Part shown: one piece after another, positions 1-8,876 of the stretch | Numbering within the stretch: the stretch's first letter is position 1 | How the letters are laid out: every line of letters starts with the position of its first letter | Assembly (NCBI RefSeq): GCF_003841485.1 | Contig: NZ_REFY01000004.1 | Coordinates: 186,001-250,000 of the forward strand | Direction of reading: 5' to 3' | DNA length: 64,000 nucleotides | From: Natrarchaeobius halalkaliphilus | Lineage (GTDB): Archaea; Halobacteriota; Halobacteria; Halobacteriales; Natrialbaceae | Notes under the pieces: model-generated | What the model saw: the letters and a program-made list of their open reading frames with translations, nothing else | Database searches by the model: none | What the model was told of the DNA's origin: nothing | Translations under genes and position numbers: made by a program

Positions 1-48
1 TACAGTTTCCGCGACGCCCGCAAACAGGTGTACTTTCTCAACAACTGA
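1..48 (+). CDS. 3' end of a gene entering from upstream
   Basis: The first 16 codons read YSFRDARKQVYFLNN and then TGA. Only the last 15 residues lie in the window, so no family can be assigned. The frame has no competing stop before position 46. Confidence 0.5.
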   Translation, partial: YSFRDARKQVYFLNN

Positions 49-132
49 GTGGCCGAGCTGTTCATCGACTGAGTTACGCACGGAGTAAGGAACATCCGGT
101 AGGCCCTTTTCCCATCGAGGCCATACCGACGT

Positions 133-921
133 ATGGACGTCGTTCGTCGACCCGTTTCGGCTCCGACGCGGGCACCGGAGGGAGAGACCAACGCGTACGT
201 GCTCGGGACCGATCCGGCGATTCTCGTCGATCCCGCGAATCGTTCCGACGAACTCGACCGACTGGTCCGCGACCGCGAGATCGCACACGTTCTCGTCACC
301 CATGCGCATCCGGATCACGTCGGCGCGGTCGAGGCCTACGCGAGAGAAACGGGAGCGGCCGTCTGGGCCAGAGGCGGGCGAACGGATCGGTTTCGTGAGG
401 CGACCGGCAGACGACCAGACCGGAGATTCTCGTCGGGGACGACGATCACCCTCGGTGAGTCGTCCGTTCGCGTTCTCGAGACGCCCGGACACGCCTCCGA
501 CCACGTCGCACTCGAGGTCGGTCGGAACGGCCCGATTCTCTGTGGCGACTGCGCGGTTCGTGACGGCAGCGTCGTGGTCGGCGCGCCGGACGGAGACATG
601 CGCGCGTACGTGAGCACGCTCCGTCGGCTGTGGGCGATCGATCCGCCGGCTCTGTATCCCGGTCACGGCCCGGTCATCGAGCGACCCCGAGCGACGCTCG
701 AGCGCCACCTCTCGCATCGGCACGACCGCGAACGTCGGATCGAGGCGGCCGTCGACGATGGTGCGACGACGCTCGAGGGAATTCTCGAGGGTGCATACGA
801 GAAGGAACTCGCGGGCGTTCGAGATCTCGCGCGAGCGACGGTCATCGCCCATCTCGAGAAACTCGTCGTCGAGGACCGACTCGAGTGGGACGGCGAGCGG
901 GCGGGACCCGTTCGGGACTGA
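133..921 (+). CDS. MBL-fold metallo-hydrolase, LACTB2-like
   Basis: A 262-aa metallo-beta-lactamase-fold protein. The metal motif HAHPDH is at residues 57-62, a second histidine is in the TPGHASDH stretch near 119, and GD near 139 supplies the bridging aspartate. YPGHG near 176 is the last ligand region. About 85 residues follow with the H-x-x-HR-x-x-RE pattern and a winged-helix-like tail, the layout of LACTB2-type hydrolases and endoribonucleases, rather than the shorter glyoxalase II tail. It stands alone, with a divergent-looking 130-bp gap before the next gene. The substrate cannot be read from sequence; a thioester or RNA is possible. Confidence 0.85.
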   Translation: MDVVRRPVSAPTRAPEGETNAYVLGTDPAILVDPANRSDELDRLVRDREIAHVLVTHAHPDHVGAVEAYARETGAAVWARGGRTDRFREATGRRPDRRFSSGTTITLGESSVRVLETPGHASDHVALEVGRNGPILCGDCAVRDGSVVVGAPDGDMRAYVSTLRRLWAIDPPALYPGHGPVIERPRATLERHLSHRHDRERRIEAAVDDGATTLEGILEGAYEKELAGVRDLARATVIAHLEKLVVEDRLEWDGERAGPVRD

Positions 922-1030
922 GCGGGCGAGCAGGGTCGACGATGTGACCCCAGCGACGAGACGGTAACCGGCGGTATTTTCGATCCGAAAATACCCTGGC
1001 CAATAGTTGCGGAAACGGAAGCACCACAGC

Positions 1031-1038
1031 TATATATT
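1031..1038 (+). promoter_or_regulatory. TATA box of the Lrp/TrkA-C gene
   Basis: The sequence TATATATT lies 22-29 bp upstream of the ATG at 1060. In haloarchaea this spacing puts the transcription start at or next to the start codon, so the message is probably leaderless. Confidence 0.6.
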
Positions 1039-1059
1039 CAGCTATCGCACAGTACGCCC

Positions 1060-1848
1060 ATGGGCGATGGGATCGGCGGAAGCTATCGACTCGACGAGAT
1101 CGATCGGCGGATCGTCTACGCGTTGATGGGCGACGCCCGGAACACGTCAGCACCGGCGATCGCCGACGAGGTAAGCGTCTCCGGTGCGACGGTTCGCAAC
1201 CGGATCGCACAGCTCGAAGAGCACGGAATCATCGAGGGATACCACGCGACGGTCGACTTCGAACACGCCGACGGCTCGCTTATGAATCTGTTTCTGTGTC
1301 ACGCACCGTTCGGTGACGTCGAGGGCGTCGCCCGCAAGATCGGGACGATTCCGGGGATCATCAACGTCCGGGAACTGATGGGTGGTCGGATGAACCTCCA
1401 CGTGCTCGCGGTCGGGACCGACACGACCGATCTGCGACGGATCGGCCGAGAACTCGAGAACATCGACGTCGAGATCGAGGACGAATTTCTCTTGCAGAAC
1501 GAACACGACTTCCCGTATACGCCGTACGGACCGGCCGACAGCCGTCGGCTGGAACCGCTCGCGGACTACATCAGCCTCACTGGCGGTGCCAACATCGTCG
1601 AAGTAACCGTCTACGAGGACGCGCCGATCGCCGGTCGAACGCTCGAGGAGGCCGCTCGTGAGAAGGTTCTCGGTGAGGAAACGCTCGTCGTCGCGATCGA
1701 ACGCGATGATGCGGTCATCACGCCACACGGCGAAACGACGATCCGTCCACACGACGTCGTGACCGTGTTCTCCCCGGATGGAGCCGGCGAGTCCGCACTG
1801 AAGGGATTCGACGAGACCGACGGAACGCGATCGAGACGAATCGATTGA
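1060..1848 (+). CDS. Lrp/AsnC-family regulator fused to a TrkA-C domain
   Basis: A 262-aa regulator. Residues ~8-60 form an AsnC-type helix-turn-helix (LDEIDRRIVYALMGDARN, then the recognition helix with ATVRNRIAQLEEHGII). Residues ~65-150 are the Lrp ligand-sensing (RAM) domain. Residues ~170-250 match the RCK/TrkA C-terminal fold (VEVTVYEDAPIAGRTLEEAA, then IRPHDVVTVFSPDG), which binds small ligands in K+ channels and transporters. This fusion recurs in haloarchaea and suggests control of ion or nucleotide-responsive genes. The next gene starts 1 base after the stop, so the two are probably co-transcribed. Confidence 0.9.
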   Translation: MGDGIGGSYRLDEIDRRIVYALMGDARNTSAPAIADEVSVSGATVRNRIAQLEEHGIIEGYHATVDFEHADGSLMNLFLCHAPFGDVEGVARKIGTIPGIINVRELMGGRMNLHVLAVGTDTTDLRRIGRELENIDVEIEDEFLLQNEHDFPYTPYGPADSRRLEPLADYISLTGGANIVEVTVYEDAPIAGRTLEEAAREKVLGEETLVVAIERDDAVITPHGETTIRPHDVVTVFSPDGAGESALKGFDETDGTRSRRID

Positions 1849-1849
1849 T

Positions 1850-2086
1850 ATGCCAGTCGACAGACTCATCCCCGAGTTCCTCCAGCGGGAGGACGGGTCG
1901 GAAAGCGACGACGCGGTACTCCACGAGTGTCGACACTGCGGCTCGAAGTTCGAGGAGGCGATCGATCAGTGTCCGGTCTGTGGTGCGACCGAGATCGCGA
2001 CCTACGAGTTCGCGACCGACGAGGGATCGAGTGAAGACGCCGGCGCGAACTCGAATGAGAGATCCGATTCGGGGGACGACGAGTAG
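1850..2086 (+). CDS. small zinc-ribbon protein
   Basis: A 78-aa acidic protein with one zinc ribbon: C27-x2-C30 (CRHCG) and C41-x2-C44 (CPVCG). The rest is a charged, probably disordered tail rich in E, D, S and N. Its ATG is one base past the stop of the Lrp/TrkA-C gene, so it is translationally coupled to that regulator and may act with it. The function is unknown. Confidence 0.8.
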   Translation: MPVDRLIPEFLQREDGSESDDAVLHECRHCGSKFEEAIDQCPVCGATEIATYEFATDEGSSEDAGANSNERSDSGDDE

Positions 2087-2223
2087 CCCGACACCGCGTG
2101 CTGACCGGCGAGTGAGTGGGGGGCGATCCCCAGTCGTTCGTCGGAGGCCGAGGCGGAGACAGAGGAGAAAGCGGTGAGTATCGTTCCGACCGGCTTTTGC
2201 CCGTCGACCCGTTTTCAGTAGAC

Positions 2224-2964
2224 ATGCAATCGCTCGAGACCGAGCTGGCCGAGGCTCGATCGCTCGCGGTCACCGAACTCGCTGACGCGATCGAGTCCAT
2301 CGGATTCGAGTGTACCCGGTGTGGTGCCTGCTGTACGGCAGACGACGACGAAGACCACACGGCGACGGTGTTTCCCGACGAGGCTCGAGACCTCCAGAGC
2401 GCGTCTCAAAAGCAGCCGACGATCGACGCCGAAGGCGAGGCCCGATCCGGAGGTACGAAAACCCCGGCCGAGACGCCGGAATCGACGACTCGCGAGTGGC
2501 GAGACGTCGCGCGCCCGATGCCATACGGGCTCGACGAACGCGACGGCGCGCTCGAGGGCGAAACCTTCGAATGGGCGCTTCAGACCGATTCCTGTGGGGA
2601 CTGTGCGTTCTACTCGGAAAACGAAGAGGGCGTGGGATCGTGCGTCGTCCACCAGGATCGGCCGCTGATCTGTCGGACGTATCCGTTCAGCGTAGCGCTC
2701 GCGGGGACGAGCCAGCCGATGGGCGAAGCCGTCGACGAGAACGGGATCGTTCGCGCCCACGAGTGTGAGGGACTGGGTCGCGACATCTCTCGCGAGGACG
2801 CCGAATCGCTCGCGAACGCCCTGAAAGCGCGAGCCGTCCGCGAACTCGAGGAGGCGATCGCCGTCCGCGACGCCTTCGAACCGGCGAATCCGGGCCCCGG
2901 CGAGGTCGTGGTTCACGACTCCGAAGGGGCGAAGCGAGCGGACGGGACGTCGCTCGAGGAATAG
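2224..2964 (+). CDS. YkgJ-family cysteine-cluster protein
   Basis: A 246-aa protein starting MQSLETELAEA. An upstream in-frame start at 2116 would add 36 low-complexity residues and is rejected. A C30-x2-C33-x2-CC cluster (CTRCGACC) is followed by a second group near 120-155 (CGDC, then CVVHQDRPLICRTYPFS). Together they give the metal-binding pattern of the YkgJ/Fe-S oxidoreductase-like family (formerly UPF0153). The role of this family is poorly defined. A linker around residues 55-85 is low-complexity and probably disordered. Confidence 0.85.
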   Translation: MQSLETELAEARSLAVTELADAIESIGFECTRCGACCTADDDEDHTATVFPDEARDLQSASQKQPTIDAEGEARSGGTKTPAETPESTTREWRDVARPMPYGLDERDGALEGETFEWALQTDSCGDCAFYSENEEGVGSCVVHQDRPLICRTYPFSVALAGTSQPMGEAVDENGIVRAHECEGLGRDISREDAESLANALKARAVRELEEAIAVRDAFEPANPGPGEVVVHDSEGAKRADGTSLEE

Positions 2965-3076
2965 GTGGACCATCTCTTCCGCGGCGTGAATCGAATGCGT
3001 CCGAGTGCTTCGGACGGCGAAGCGGCGTTGCCGACGGATCGACCGTTCGAAAATTGCACAGTTCACCGCGCGTCTC

Positions 3077-3154
3077 ATACGGTCTGTTGTGCGCCAGTAC
3101 CGGTGGGACCGCGATCCGCCTGCGGTTGCATCGGTAATCCGGTACAGCAGTCCG
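3077..3154. repeat. palindromic element, diverged copy A
   Basis: The outer arms start ATACGGTCTGTTGT and end ACAGCAGTCCG. The inner part keeps ACCGGTGGGACCGC and TGCGGTTGCATCGGTAA. It aligns end to end with the three better-conserved copies (20990, 23455, 51666) but the stems have decayed. It sits between the convergent YkgJ and TRAM genes. Confidence 0.6.
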
Positions 3155-3235
3155 CCTCACTCCGGACGCTCGTAAATCGCTTCAACTGGTGCGTGCGCGG
3201 TCGGCCGGTGCCGACCCGAACGCAAACCGATCGGC

Positions 3236-3643
3236 CTAGAACGTTTCTTCGATGATCTCTCCCACGGCGAAGTTCGATTTAACCTCGCTGACTTCGATTT
3301 TGACCCGTTCACCGACTTCGGCCCCGGGAACGATGATGACGTAGCCCCGTTCGACGCGAGCGATTCCGTCACCTTGCTTGCCGATGTCCTCGATTTCGAC
3401 GTACCGCGTTTCGCCAACGTCGACCGGTGGCTGGGGCTCCGATGGTGCACTCTGTGGCTGCGTCGCCGTCGTTTCGCCGTCGGCGCTCTCTTCGTTTCGA
3501 GAGATGAGTGCAACCCGGTAGACCTCTCCCGGATCGACGTCTCCGGTTTCGATTTCTTGTCGTGGCACCTCGATGACGTATCGATCCTCCTCTGCTGAAA
3601 CCTCCGTACTGAACAGACACAGGAGTTTTTCAGATATTTCCAC
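3236..3643 (-). CDS. TRAM-domain RNA-binding protein
   Basis: I place the start at the GTG at 3643 (protein begins MEISEKLLCLFS, 135 aa), because haloarchaeal relatives begin at that point. A GTG at 3727 would add 28 atypical residues but would overlap the radical SAM stop by 4 bases (GTGA). The C-terminal ~60 residues are a TRAM domain (YVEIEDIGKQGDGIARVERG, then GERVKIEV), a beta-barrel that binds structured RNA. The N-terminal ~50 residues form a small conserved haloarchaeal domain. It lies downstream of the radical SAM gene and is probably in the same operon. TRAM proteins act as cold-shock-like RNA chaperones in other archaea. Confidence 0.85.
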   Translation of the reverse strand: MEISEKLLCLFSTEVSAEEDRYVIEVPRQEIETGDVDPGEVYRVALISRNEESADGETTATQPQSAPSEPQPPVDVGETRYVEIEDIGKQGDGIARVERGYVIIVPGAEVGERVKIEVSEVKSNFAVGEIIEETF

Positions 3644-3723
3644 AGGTAGACCCTCAATATCTTCTCTACTCCCCCTCCATAATAGAACTACCGACTGAAT
3701 GACTCGATAGCGACCGACTGAAC

Positions 3724-5466
3724 TCACTCGGCCCGCTCGAGCGGCCGGGCCGTCGCGAATCGCGTGAGATCGATCCCGACCTCGAGTGCAGCGTCGTCAA
3801 CCGCGTCGTACGGCCGATTGACGACGATATCGCCCGCCGTTCGGTTGCCGATGCCCGGGATCGCGGTGAGCTCGTCGAGCGACGCGTCGTTGAGATCGAG
3901 GGGATACGGAACCCCAGTCACGGAGCGATAGCCGTGATCGACGACAGCGACGTCCGCCGTCTGACCCAGCGGTCGTTCTCCCGGAATCCCGACGAGCAGC
4001 GGGTAGGTGCCGAGCTGTCGCCCGAACGTTCGCCCGTCCTGGTGGTACTCGAGGTGGACGTCGGGGAGGACGGTTCCCGGCGGGACAACGCGTCCGAGCA
4101 TCGGGTTGTCGATCTCCTCGCGGACCTGCCGTTTGTACCGCTTGAACAGCTTTTTGTGCTCGGTCGCGATCTCAGCGCCGGTGTCCGACATCTCGGTCCC
4201 GTCGAAGGACATCACCTGGCGAATGTTGATCCGGCGGAGCATGTAGCCCTCGTCGTAGACCCGCTCCAGGAACTCGCGGTTTCGGTCGTAGGTCTCTTCG
4301 CGTTCGCCCTTGAGACCGTGCAAGAGGTTGATCCCGGGCAGCAGTTTCGGGAGTCGGGTGGGTGTCCCTCCGCTCCCGGTACCGTCGTCGGAGAACGCGA
4401 CGGGGTCGCCGTTCTCGCCCGGACGCCAGCCAGCTTCCTCGTTGACGATTCGAACCGCCTCGAAGCACTCGTCGGCGCTGACGTTGAGGTTGTTCGCTTC
4501 CTGGACGACTGGATCGGCGGACTCGAGGCCGAAGGCGGCGGTGTCGCCCGCCGTGTTGTGTTCGGCAATGATCCGGATCCCCTCGCGGCTCTTTTCGGGC
4601 CAGTTGACGACCGTGATGGGGTTCATATTGTCCAGGTGCAAGGTCTCGAGGTCGGGAGCGACGTCGCGGATGCCGCCGTACAACTCCCGGAGTGCGTCCG
4701 GATTTGGTGCCTCGCCGTCGCCGCCGTAGGCGAGGATGTCGGCCTGGCGGCCGATTCGGAAATGTTTGACGCCGTGAGACGCGAGCGCGTCCACCTCCTC
4801 GACGACGGTCTCGGGCGGTCGAAACGTCGGATTCCCGTACAGCGGTTCGGTGCAGAACGAACAGCGGTAGGCACAGCCCCGCGAGGTCTCGAGTTCACAG
4901 ATCAGGTAGTCGGGATGGTTCGGATGATCTTCGACGACGAACGCGCCCTCTTTCGCCCACCGCGACACCTCCTCGACGTCGCGCATCCGGTTGTTGAAGC
5001 CCTCGAGACCGCTCTCGACCAGATCGAAGACGGCCGCCTCGACGTCACCTTTCGCGACGAAGTCGAAATCGAGATCCTGCCGACTCGTCTCGGTCGCGCC
5101 GGCGTTTTCGTCACCGACGCCGAACTTGATCGGCCCACCCATCAGGCTCGTTCCGTTCGCCGTCCAGGCGAGCTTTCTCACTTCGTCGGGCTCTGCGGGC
5201 GTCCCACCGACGTACTTTCCGGGTACCGTCATTCCGCCGAGATAGATCAGGAGATCAGCCTCGTCGACGTCGCGCCAGCGATTCGGCTCGTCTCGGAGGC
5301 CGTCGATCGTGTGGTACGTGATCCGCTCGCGCGGAACGCCCGCATCGACGAGCGCACCGGCCGTGTATCGCGGGTACGTCGAAACGTACGGCGGCACCCC
5401 GAAGTGTGCGGGTTCGTCGACGTAACCGTCGACGATCGTCACCGATAGCGACTCGGGGTCGGTCAT
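3724..5466 (-). CDS. radical SAM protein with C-terminal helix-hairpin-helix
   Basis: A 580-aa protein of the archaeal COG1031-type group. Residues 1-180 form a B12-binding-like N-terminal region. C198-x3-C202-x2-C205 (GCAYRCSFC) holds the [4Fe-4S] cluster that cleaves S-adenosylmethionine. The last ~50 residues contain a helix-hairpin-helix, LTAIPGIGNRTAGDIV, normally a nucleic-acid contact. Radical SAM chemistry, the HhH and a neighbouring TRAM protein together suggest a tRNA or rRNA modifying role. That is inference: no substrate is known to me. Confidence 0.85.
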   Translation of the reverse strand: MTDPESLSVTIVDGYVDEPAHFGVPPYVSTYPRYTAGALVDAGVPRERITYHTIDGLRDEPNRWRDVDEADLLIYLGGMTVPGKYVGGTPAEPDEVRKLAWTANGTSLMGGPIKFGVGDENAGATETSRQDLDFDFVAKGDVEAAVFDLVESGLEGFNNRMRDVEEVSRWAKEGAFVVEDHPNHPDYLICELETSRGCAYRCSFCTEPLYGNPTFRPPETVVEEVDALASHGVKHFRIGRQADILAYGGDGEAPNPDALRELYGGIRDVAPDLETLHLDNMNPITVVNWPEKSREGIRIIAEHNTAGDTAAFGLESADPVVQEANNLNVSADECFEAVRIVNEEAGWRPGENGDPVAFSDDGTGSGGTPTRLPKLLPGINLLHGLKGEREETYDRNREFLERVYDEGYMLRRINIRQVMSFDGTEMSDTGAEIATEHKKLFKRYKRQVREEIDNPMLGRVVPPGTVLPDVHLEYHQDGRTFGRQLGTYPLLVGIPGERPLGQTADVAVVDHGYRSVTGVPYPLDLNDASLDELTAIPGIGNRTAGDIVVNRPYDAVDDAALEVGIDLTRFATARPLERAE

Positions 5467-5807
5467 GAGCCGTGGGTAACTCCTCGAGCGGTAAAACGGT
5501 GACTATACTGGGAGATTTGCGCGTTTTCTGCTCGATGACAGTCCGTCCTGCCAGGATCGCGGCCCGGCCCGTCCGAAATGTGAAGCATGATCGTCAGCTA
5601 TGGTCAAACCGCTAGCTGATGGTGCTAGCGATCGCGAACAGGCAGACGGCGACGGCTTCTCGTCTGACGTTAATTTCCGCAGATCACAATCAATAAGAAC
5701 GTGGCGATCGTAGCTCTTTATCTAGACATGCTCCGTGTGCATTCACAGGTCCCTGCGTGCCGTCGCCCCGCGGCGAGAACTGGGTGTGTCGCCGTAGGTG
5801 GTCGCAG
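5467..5807. other. intergenic gap between divergent genes
   Basis: About 340 bp between the radical SAM and Hsp20 genes. A small inverted repeat, TCAGCTA (5594-5600) with TAGCTGA (5613-5619), lies mid-gap. A TATA-like CTTTATCTA at ~5714-5722 would place a transcription start near 5745 for the Hsp20 gene. I see no convincing ORF or RNA. Confidence 0.45.
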
Positions 5808-6296
5808 GTGAACCTGAACGATCTCAGAACGTCCGTCGCAGAGACGCTGTACCGGCAGGTCGGTCGAACGAACGGACGGATTCAAACTCACCGTCATCTA
5901 CCGGTTGACGTCCTCGAGGACGAGAGCTCCTATCTCGTCGTCTTCGACGCTCCGGGTACCGAACCGGACGACGTACAGGTCAGATACGTCGACGGAACGA
6001 TCAGGGTTCGATTCGACCGATTTCGCGAGTTCCGCGAGGGATTCGACATGCGATTTCCCGGCCGCGGAATGACCCTCGAGGGCGAAGTCGATCTCCCGGC
6101 GGACGCGATCGTCGACCCGGACACGGGGATGGCAACCCTTTCCGAAAGCGGAACGGTTCGCATCGAGATTCCGAAAGACAGCGCCGACTCGAGTGACGAA
6201 GGCGGAACGGCGACGGACGATCTCGAGTCGGACGCGTCCGACGACGACGTCGTCCCCGATCCCGCTGAACCGGGCGAACTCGCCGTCGAGGACTGA
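5808..6296 (+). CDS. Hsp20/alpha-crystallin family small heat-shock protein
   Basis: A 162-aa protein from the GTG at 5808 (MNLNDLRTSVAETLYRQVG), preceded by a GGTGG-like ribosome site. A GTG at 5757 would add 17 residues that look unlike the family. Residues ~30-120 have the alpha-crystallin pattern: LPVDVLEDESSYLVVFDAPG, then PDDVQVRYVDGTIRVRF and the LPADAIVDPDTGMATL strand pair. The last 40 residues are an acidic tail. Hsp20 proteins are ATP-independent holdases. Confidence 0.8.
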   Translation: MNLNDLRTSVAETLYRQVGRTNGRIQTHRHLPVDVLEDESSYLVVFDAPGTEPDDVQVRYVDGTIRVRFDRFREFREGFDMRFPGRGMTLEGEVDLPADAIVDPDTGMATLSESGTVRIEIPKDSADSSDEGGTATDDLESDASDDDVVPDPAEPGELAVED

Positions 6297-6344
6297 GGCG
6301 AATCGCGTTCACGCATCGCCGTCCGAGCCGACCGATTCGACGTA

Positions 6345-7547
6345 CTACTCCTCGAACGTCAGCGTCGTGCCCTCCGTCACGTCGAACTCCTCGTCACCGG
6401 CGAATCGGGTCGGGTCGTAGGCGTCTATTCCGGAGCCGCCGCTGATCTCTCGAGCGATTCGCTCCCCGATCGCCGGGGCGCGCATGAAGCCGTGTCCCTG
6501 GAATCCGGTTGCGACGTACACCCCCTCACGCAGCCGACCCACGAGCGGGTCTCGATCCGGCGTGGCCGTACAGAGGCCGGCCCACGCGCGCTCGAGTCCG
6601 AGTTCGACGTCCGGCAGCCGGTGTCGAATCCGCGTTTCGAGAGTCGCGGCGAATTCGGGATCCGCGTCGCGGTCGTAGCGCGCCGGATCGGCCTCCCGGT
6701 GTTCGGCTCCGTTACCGGCGAGAAGGCCGTCGAGATGTGGCCTAGCGTAGCACTCGTCGGTCGCGTCGTACCACATGGGTTCCTCGAAGTCACCGGATCC
6801 GATCAGCGCCTGCACCCGGTAGGGCTTCATGGCGATCGAGACGCCCGCATCGGCGAGCAACCGCTTCGTCCGTGCGCCCGCTGCGACGAGGACGGCGTCG
6901 AACTCCCGGCCTGCCCCGTTCTCGAGGACAACCCGCGGAGGCGTAGTCCGAACCGCGACGTCCGTCTCGGCCTCGAGGCGTGCCCCGGCACCGGTCGCCG
7001 CGGCGGCCATACAATCCGTGTACCGGGCCGGATCGGTATACCCCGCCGCGCCCGCGATCCCGGCCACGGCGATGTCGTCGGTTCGAAGCGACGGGAACCG
7101 CTCTCCGAGCGCCGAACCGTCGACCTCGAGAACCACGACGCCGTTTTCTTGCATCCGTCGTACCTGCCTGCGGACGGCATCGATGCGATCGTCGTCCCCC
7201 TCGCGTGCGAACCAGACGTACGGGCACTCGACGAACGGAAACGTCTCCTCGCCCGAAAGCGCACGAAACCGCTCGATCGATTCGGCCGCCAGCGTCGCCT
7301 CGAGCGAGTCAGCGAAGGCATCGTAACAGATCCCGGCCGCGCGTCCGCTCGCACCGCTTGCGACCGATCCGCGATCGTACAGCGTCACGTCCGCACCAGC
7401 GCGTGCCAGCGCGTACGCAGCGGTCGTTCCGACGGCACCGGCACCGATGACGGCAACCGTGAGGCTGGAATCGCCTTCGACAGCGGTGTCCGTGTCGGCG
7501 GCGAGGTGCTCTCTCGCTCCGTCCGAAACTCCACCGTCCTCAGTCAC
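6345..7547 (-). CDS. FAD-dependent oxidoreductase, DAO family
   Basis: A 400-aa flavoprotein. After ~28 residues of hydrophilic leader comes the dinucleotide motif VIGAGAVG (G35, G37, G40) followed by LYDRG. The C-terminal GFQGHGFMRAPAIGE is the FAD-contacting end typical of the D-amino-acid oxidase/glycine oxidase/sarcosine oxidase superfamily (COG0665). It is probably an amine or amino-acid oxidase or dehydrogenase. It stands alone between the Hsp20 and NUDIX genes. Confidence 0.88.
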   Translation of the reverse strand: MTEDGGVSDGAREHLAADTDTAVEGDSSLTVAVIGAGAVGTTAAYALARAGADVTLYDRGSVASGASGRAAGICYDAFADSLEATLAAESIERFRALSGEETFPFVECPYVWFAREGDDDRIDAVRRQVRRMQENGVVVLEVDGSALGERFPSLRTDDIAVAGIAGAAGYTDPARYTDCMAAAATGAGARLEAETDVAVRTTPPRVVLENGAGREFDAVLVAAGARTKRLLADAGVSIAMKPYRVQALIGSGDFEEPMWYDATDECYARPHLDGLLAGNGAEHREADPARYDRDADPEFAATLETRIRHRLPDVELGLERAWAGLCTATPDRDPLVGRLREGVYVATGFQGHGFMRAPAIGERIAREISGGSGIDAYDPTRFAGDEEFDVTEGTTLTFEE

Positions 7548-7686
7548 GGTTACTCACACAGGGATCGGAACTGAGACGAACGCGAGCGACCGATCCGCGA
7601 TTCGTTGCGCCACGGAGGCTCGATATCATAGTCGCACGTAGGGGTGGACGTTACTTACGTCTGGGTGGTCGGTTCCGACACCGTGG

Positions 7687-8274
7687 TCACAGCGTCGAGC
7701 GGTCGACCCGCTCGGGCGCTTCGAACGGCGTCGCCAACTCGAGCAACTGGACGAGTATTCGACCCGTTGCACCCCAGACCGTGTAGCCGTCGACGTGGAA
7801 GTAGTGGATGACGATGTCGCCGTAGTAGGGATGGTCACGTCGCTCGTACTCGTAGTTCTCCGGGTCGAGCAGCGCCGACACCGAGAGGAGGACGATCTCA
7901 GCGACCTCGTAGTCGTCGCGTTCATACGTCCGGTCGGGTACCCGTGCCACGAACGGCGTAACCGCGTACTCCGTCACCGTCCGAATGTCGTCGAGTTGTC
8001 CGACGACGTCGACCTCCGATCGATCGAGACCGATCTCCTCGTCCGCCTCCCTCAGAGCCGTCTCGAGGATCGACTCGTCGACGCGCTCGGCACCGCCGCC
8101 GGGAAAGCTCATCTGACCGGGATGCTCCCCGAGGTGGTCGGCCCGTCTGGTAAACAGGAGGTGGTCCTCACCGTCGCGGTCGACGATCGGGGCGAGGACG
8201 GCGGCGTCGTAGGGCTGATCGTCGATCGCCGTGGGCGCGTAAGCGGCGATCGGATCCAGGCTCAGGAGCGACAT
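7687..8274 (-). CDS. NUDIX hydrolase, CoA-pyrophosphatase-like
   Basis: A 195-aa protein with a complete Nudix box at residues ~61-83 (G-x5-E-x7-READEEIGL), which binds Mg2+ and hydrolyses nucleoside diphosphate-X compounds. The preceding MSFPGGG and the length resemble the CoA/acyl-CoA pyrophosphatase (NUDT7/YeaB) branch. The upstream gene ends 1 base before this start, so the pair is one transcript. Confidence 0.88.
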   Translation of the reverse strand: MSLLSLDPIAAYAPTAIDDQPYDAAVLAPIVDRDGEDHLLFTRRADHLGEHPGQMSFPGGGAERVDESILETALREADEEIGLDRSEVDVVGQLDDIRTVTEYAVTPFVARVPDRTYERDDYEVAEIVLLSVSALLDPENYEYERRDHPYYGDIVIHYFHVDGYTVWGATGRILVQLLELATPFEAPERVDRSTL

Positions 8275-8275
8275 C

Positions 8276-8743
8276 TCAGTCGAGTTCGGCCTCCAGACGC
8301 GTTCGTTCGTCGGTCAGGTCGATCGGTGCCCAGGCCTCGACGTCGTAGGTGACGTCGAGCAACTGACGCAGCCGATCGTCGTCCTCGTCTTCGATCGCCG
8401 CCTCGAGCGCCTCCGAAAACCGCCTGCGCGTCGACTCACCGAGCGCCTCGCGGTCCAGTCGACGCCGGTCGACGTCGAGAATGTGGGGGACGTCCTCTGC
8501 GTGGTCCGGAACGGTCGGAAACGCCGTTGGACCGGCGACCAACAGGGGTTTCCCCTCCCGGTCGTCGCTCACGAGCGCGAACGATTCCAGTGCATCCTCG
8601 ACCGCCGCCTCGACGGCGGCCTCGTCGACCGACGTCCCGTCCGCGCGGAACGCGGCCTCCGAGAGCGCCCGCTCGAGTTCGGAGCGGGTCAGCCCGCCGA
8701 AGAGATCGACGACGCCGGCCAGTTCGTCGGCGGTCACGTCCAT
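8276..8743 (-). CDS. conserved haloarchaeal protein (DUF7109-like)
   Basis: A 155-aa acidic, mostly helical protein starting MDVTADELAGVVDLFGGLTR. It has no catalytic motif. I believe it belongs to the haloarchaea-restricted family catalogued as DUF7109, but could not check. It is directly upstream of, and coupled to, the NUDIX gene, as is usual for this pair. Confidence 0.75.
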   Translation of the reverse strand: MDVTADELAGVVDLFGGLTRSELERALSEAAFRADGTSVDEAAVEAAVEDALESFALVSDDREGKPLLVAGPTAFPTVPDHAEDVPHILDVDRRRLDREALGESTRRRFSEALEAAIEDEDDDRLRQLLDVTYDVEAWAPIDLTDERTRLEAELD

Positions 8744-8876
8744 ACGCGTTCCAACGGGTGGTTCGCTGATAAAGATTGATAGGGCGCTCCGGTCGGCCCG
8801 TCGAACGGCCCCGCTGGACGAATCGACACCACCCCGTTACGAGTATCAGAAACCGACGTCTTTCCTACCACGACTA

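Noticed and set aside
3934-5448. 504-aa open frame on the plus strand
   Set aside because: Exactly antisense to the radical SAM gene; typical of GC-rich mirrored frames and without any family motif.
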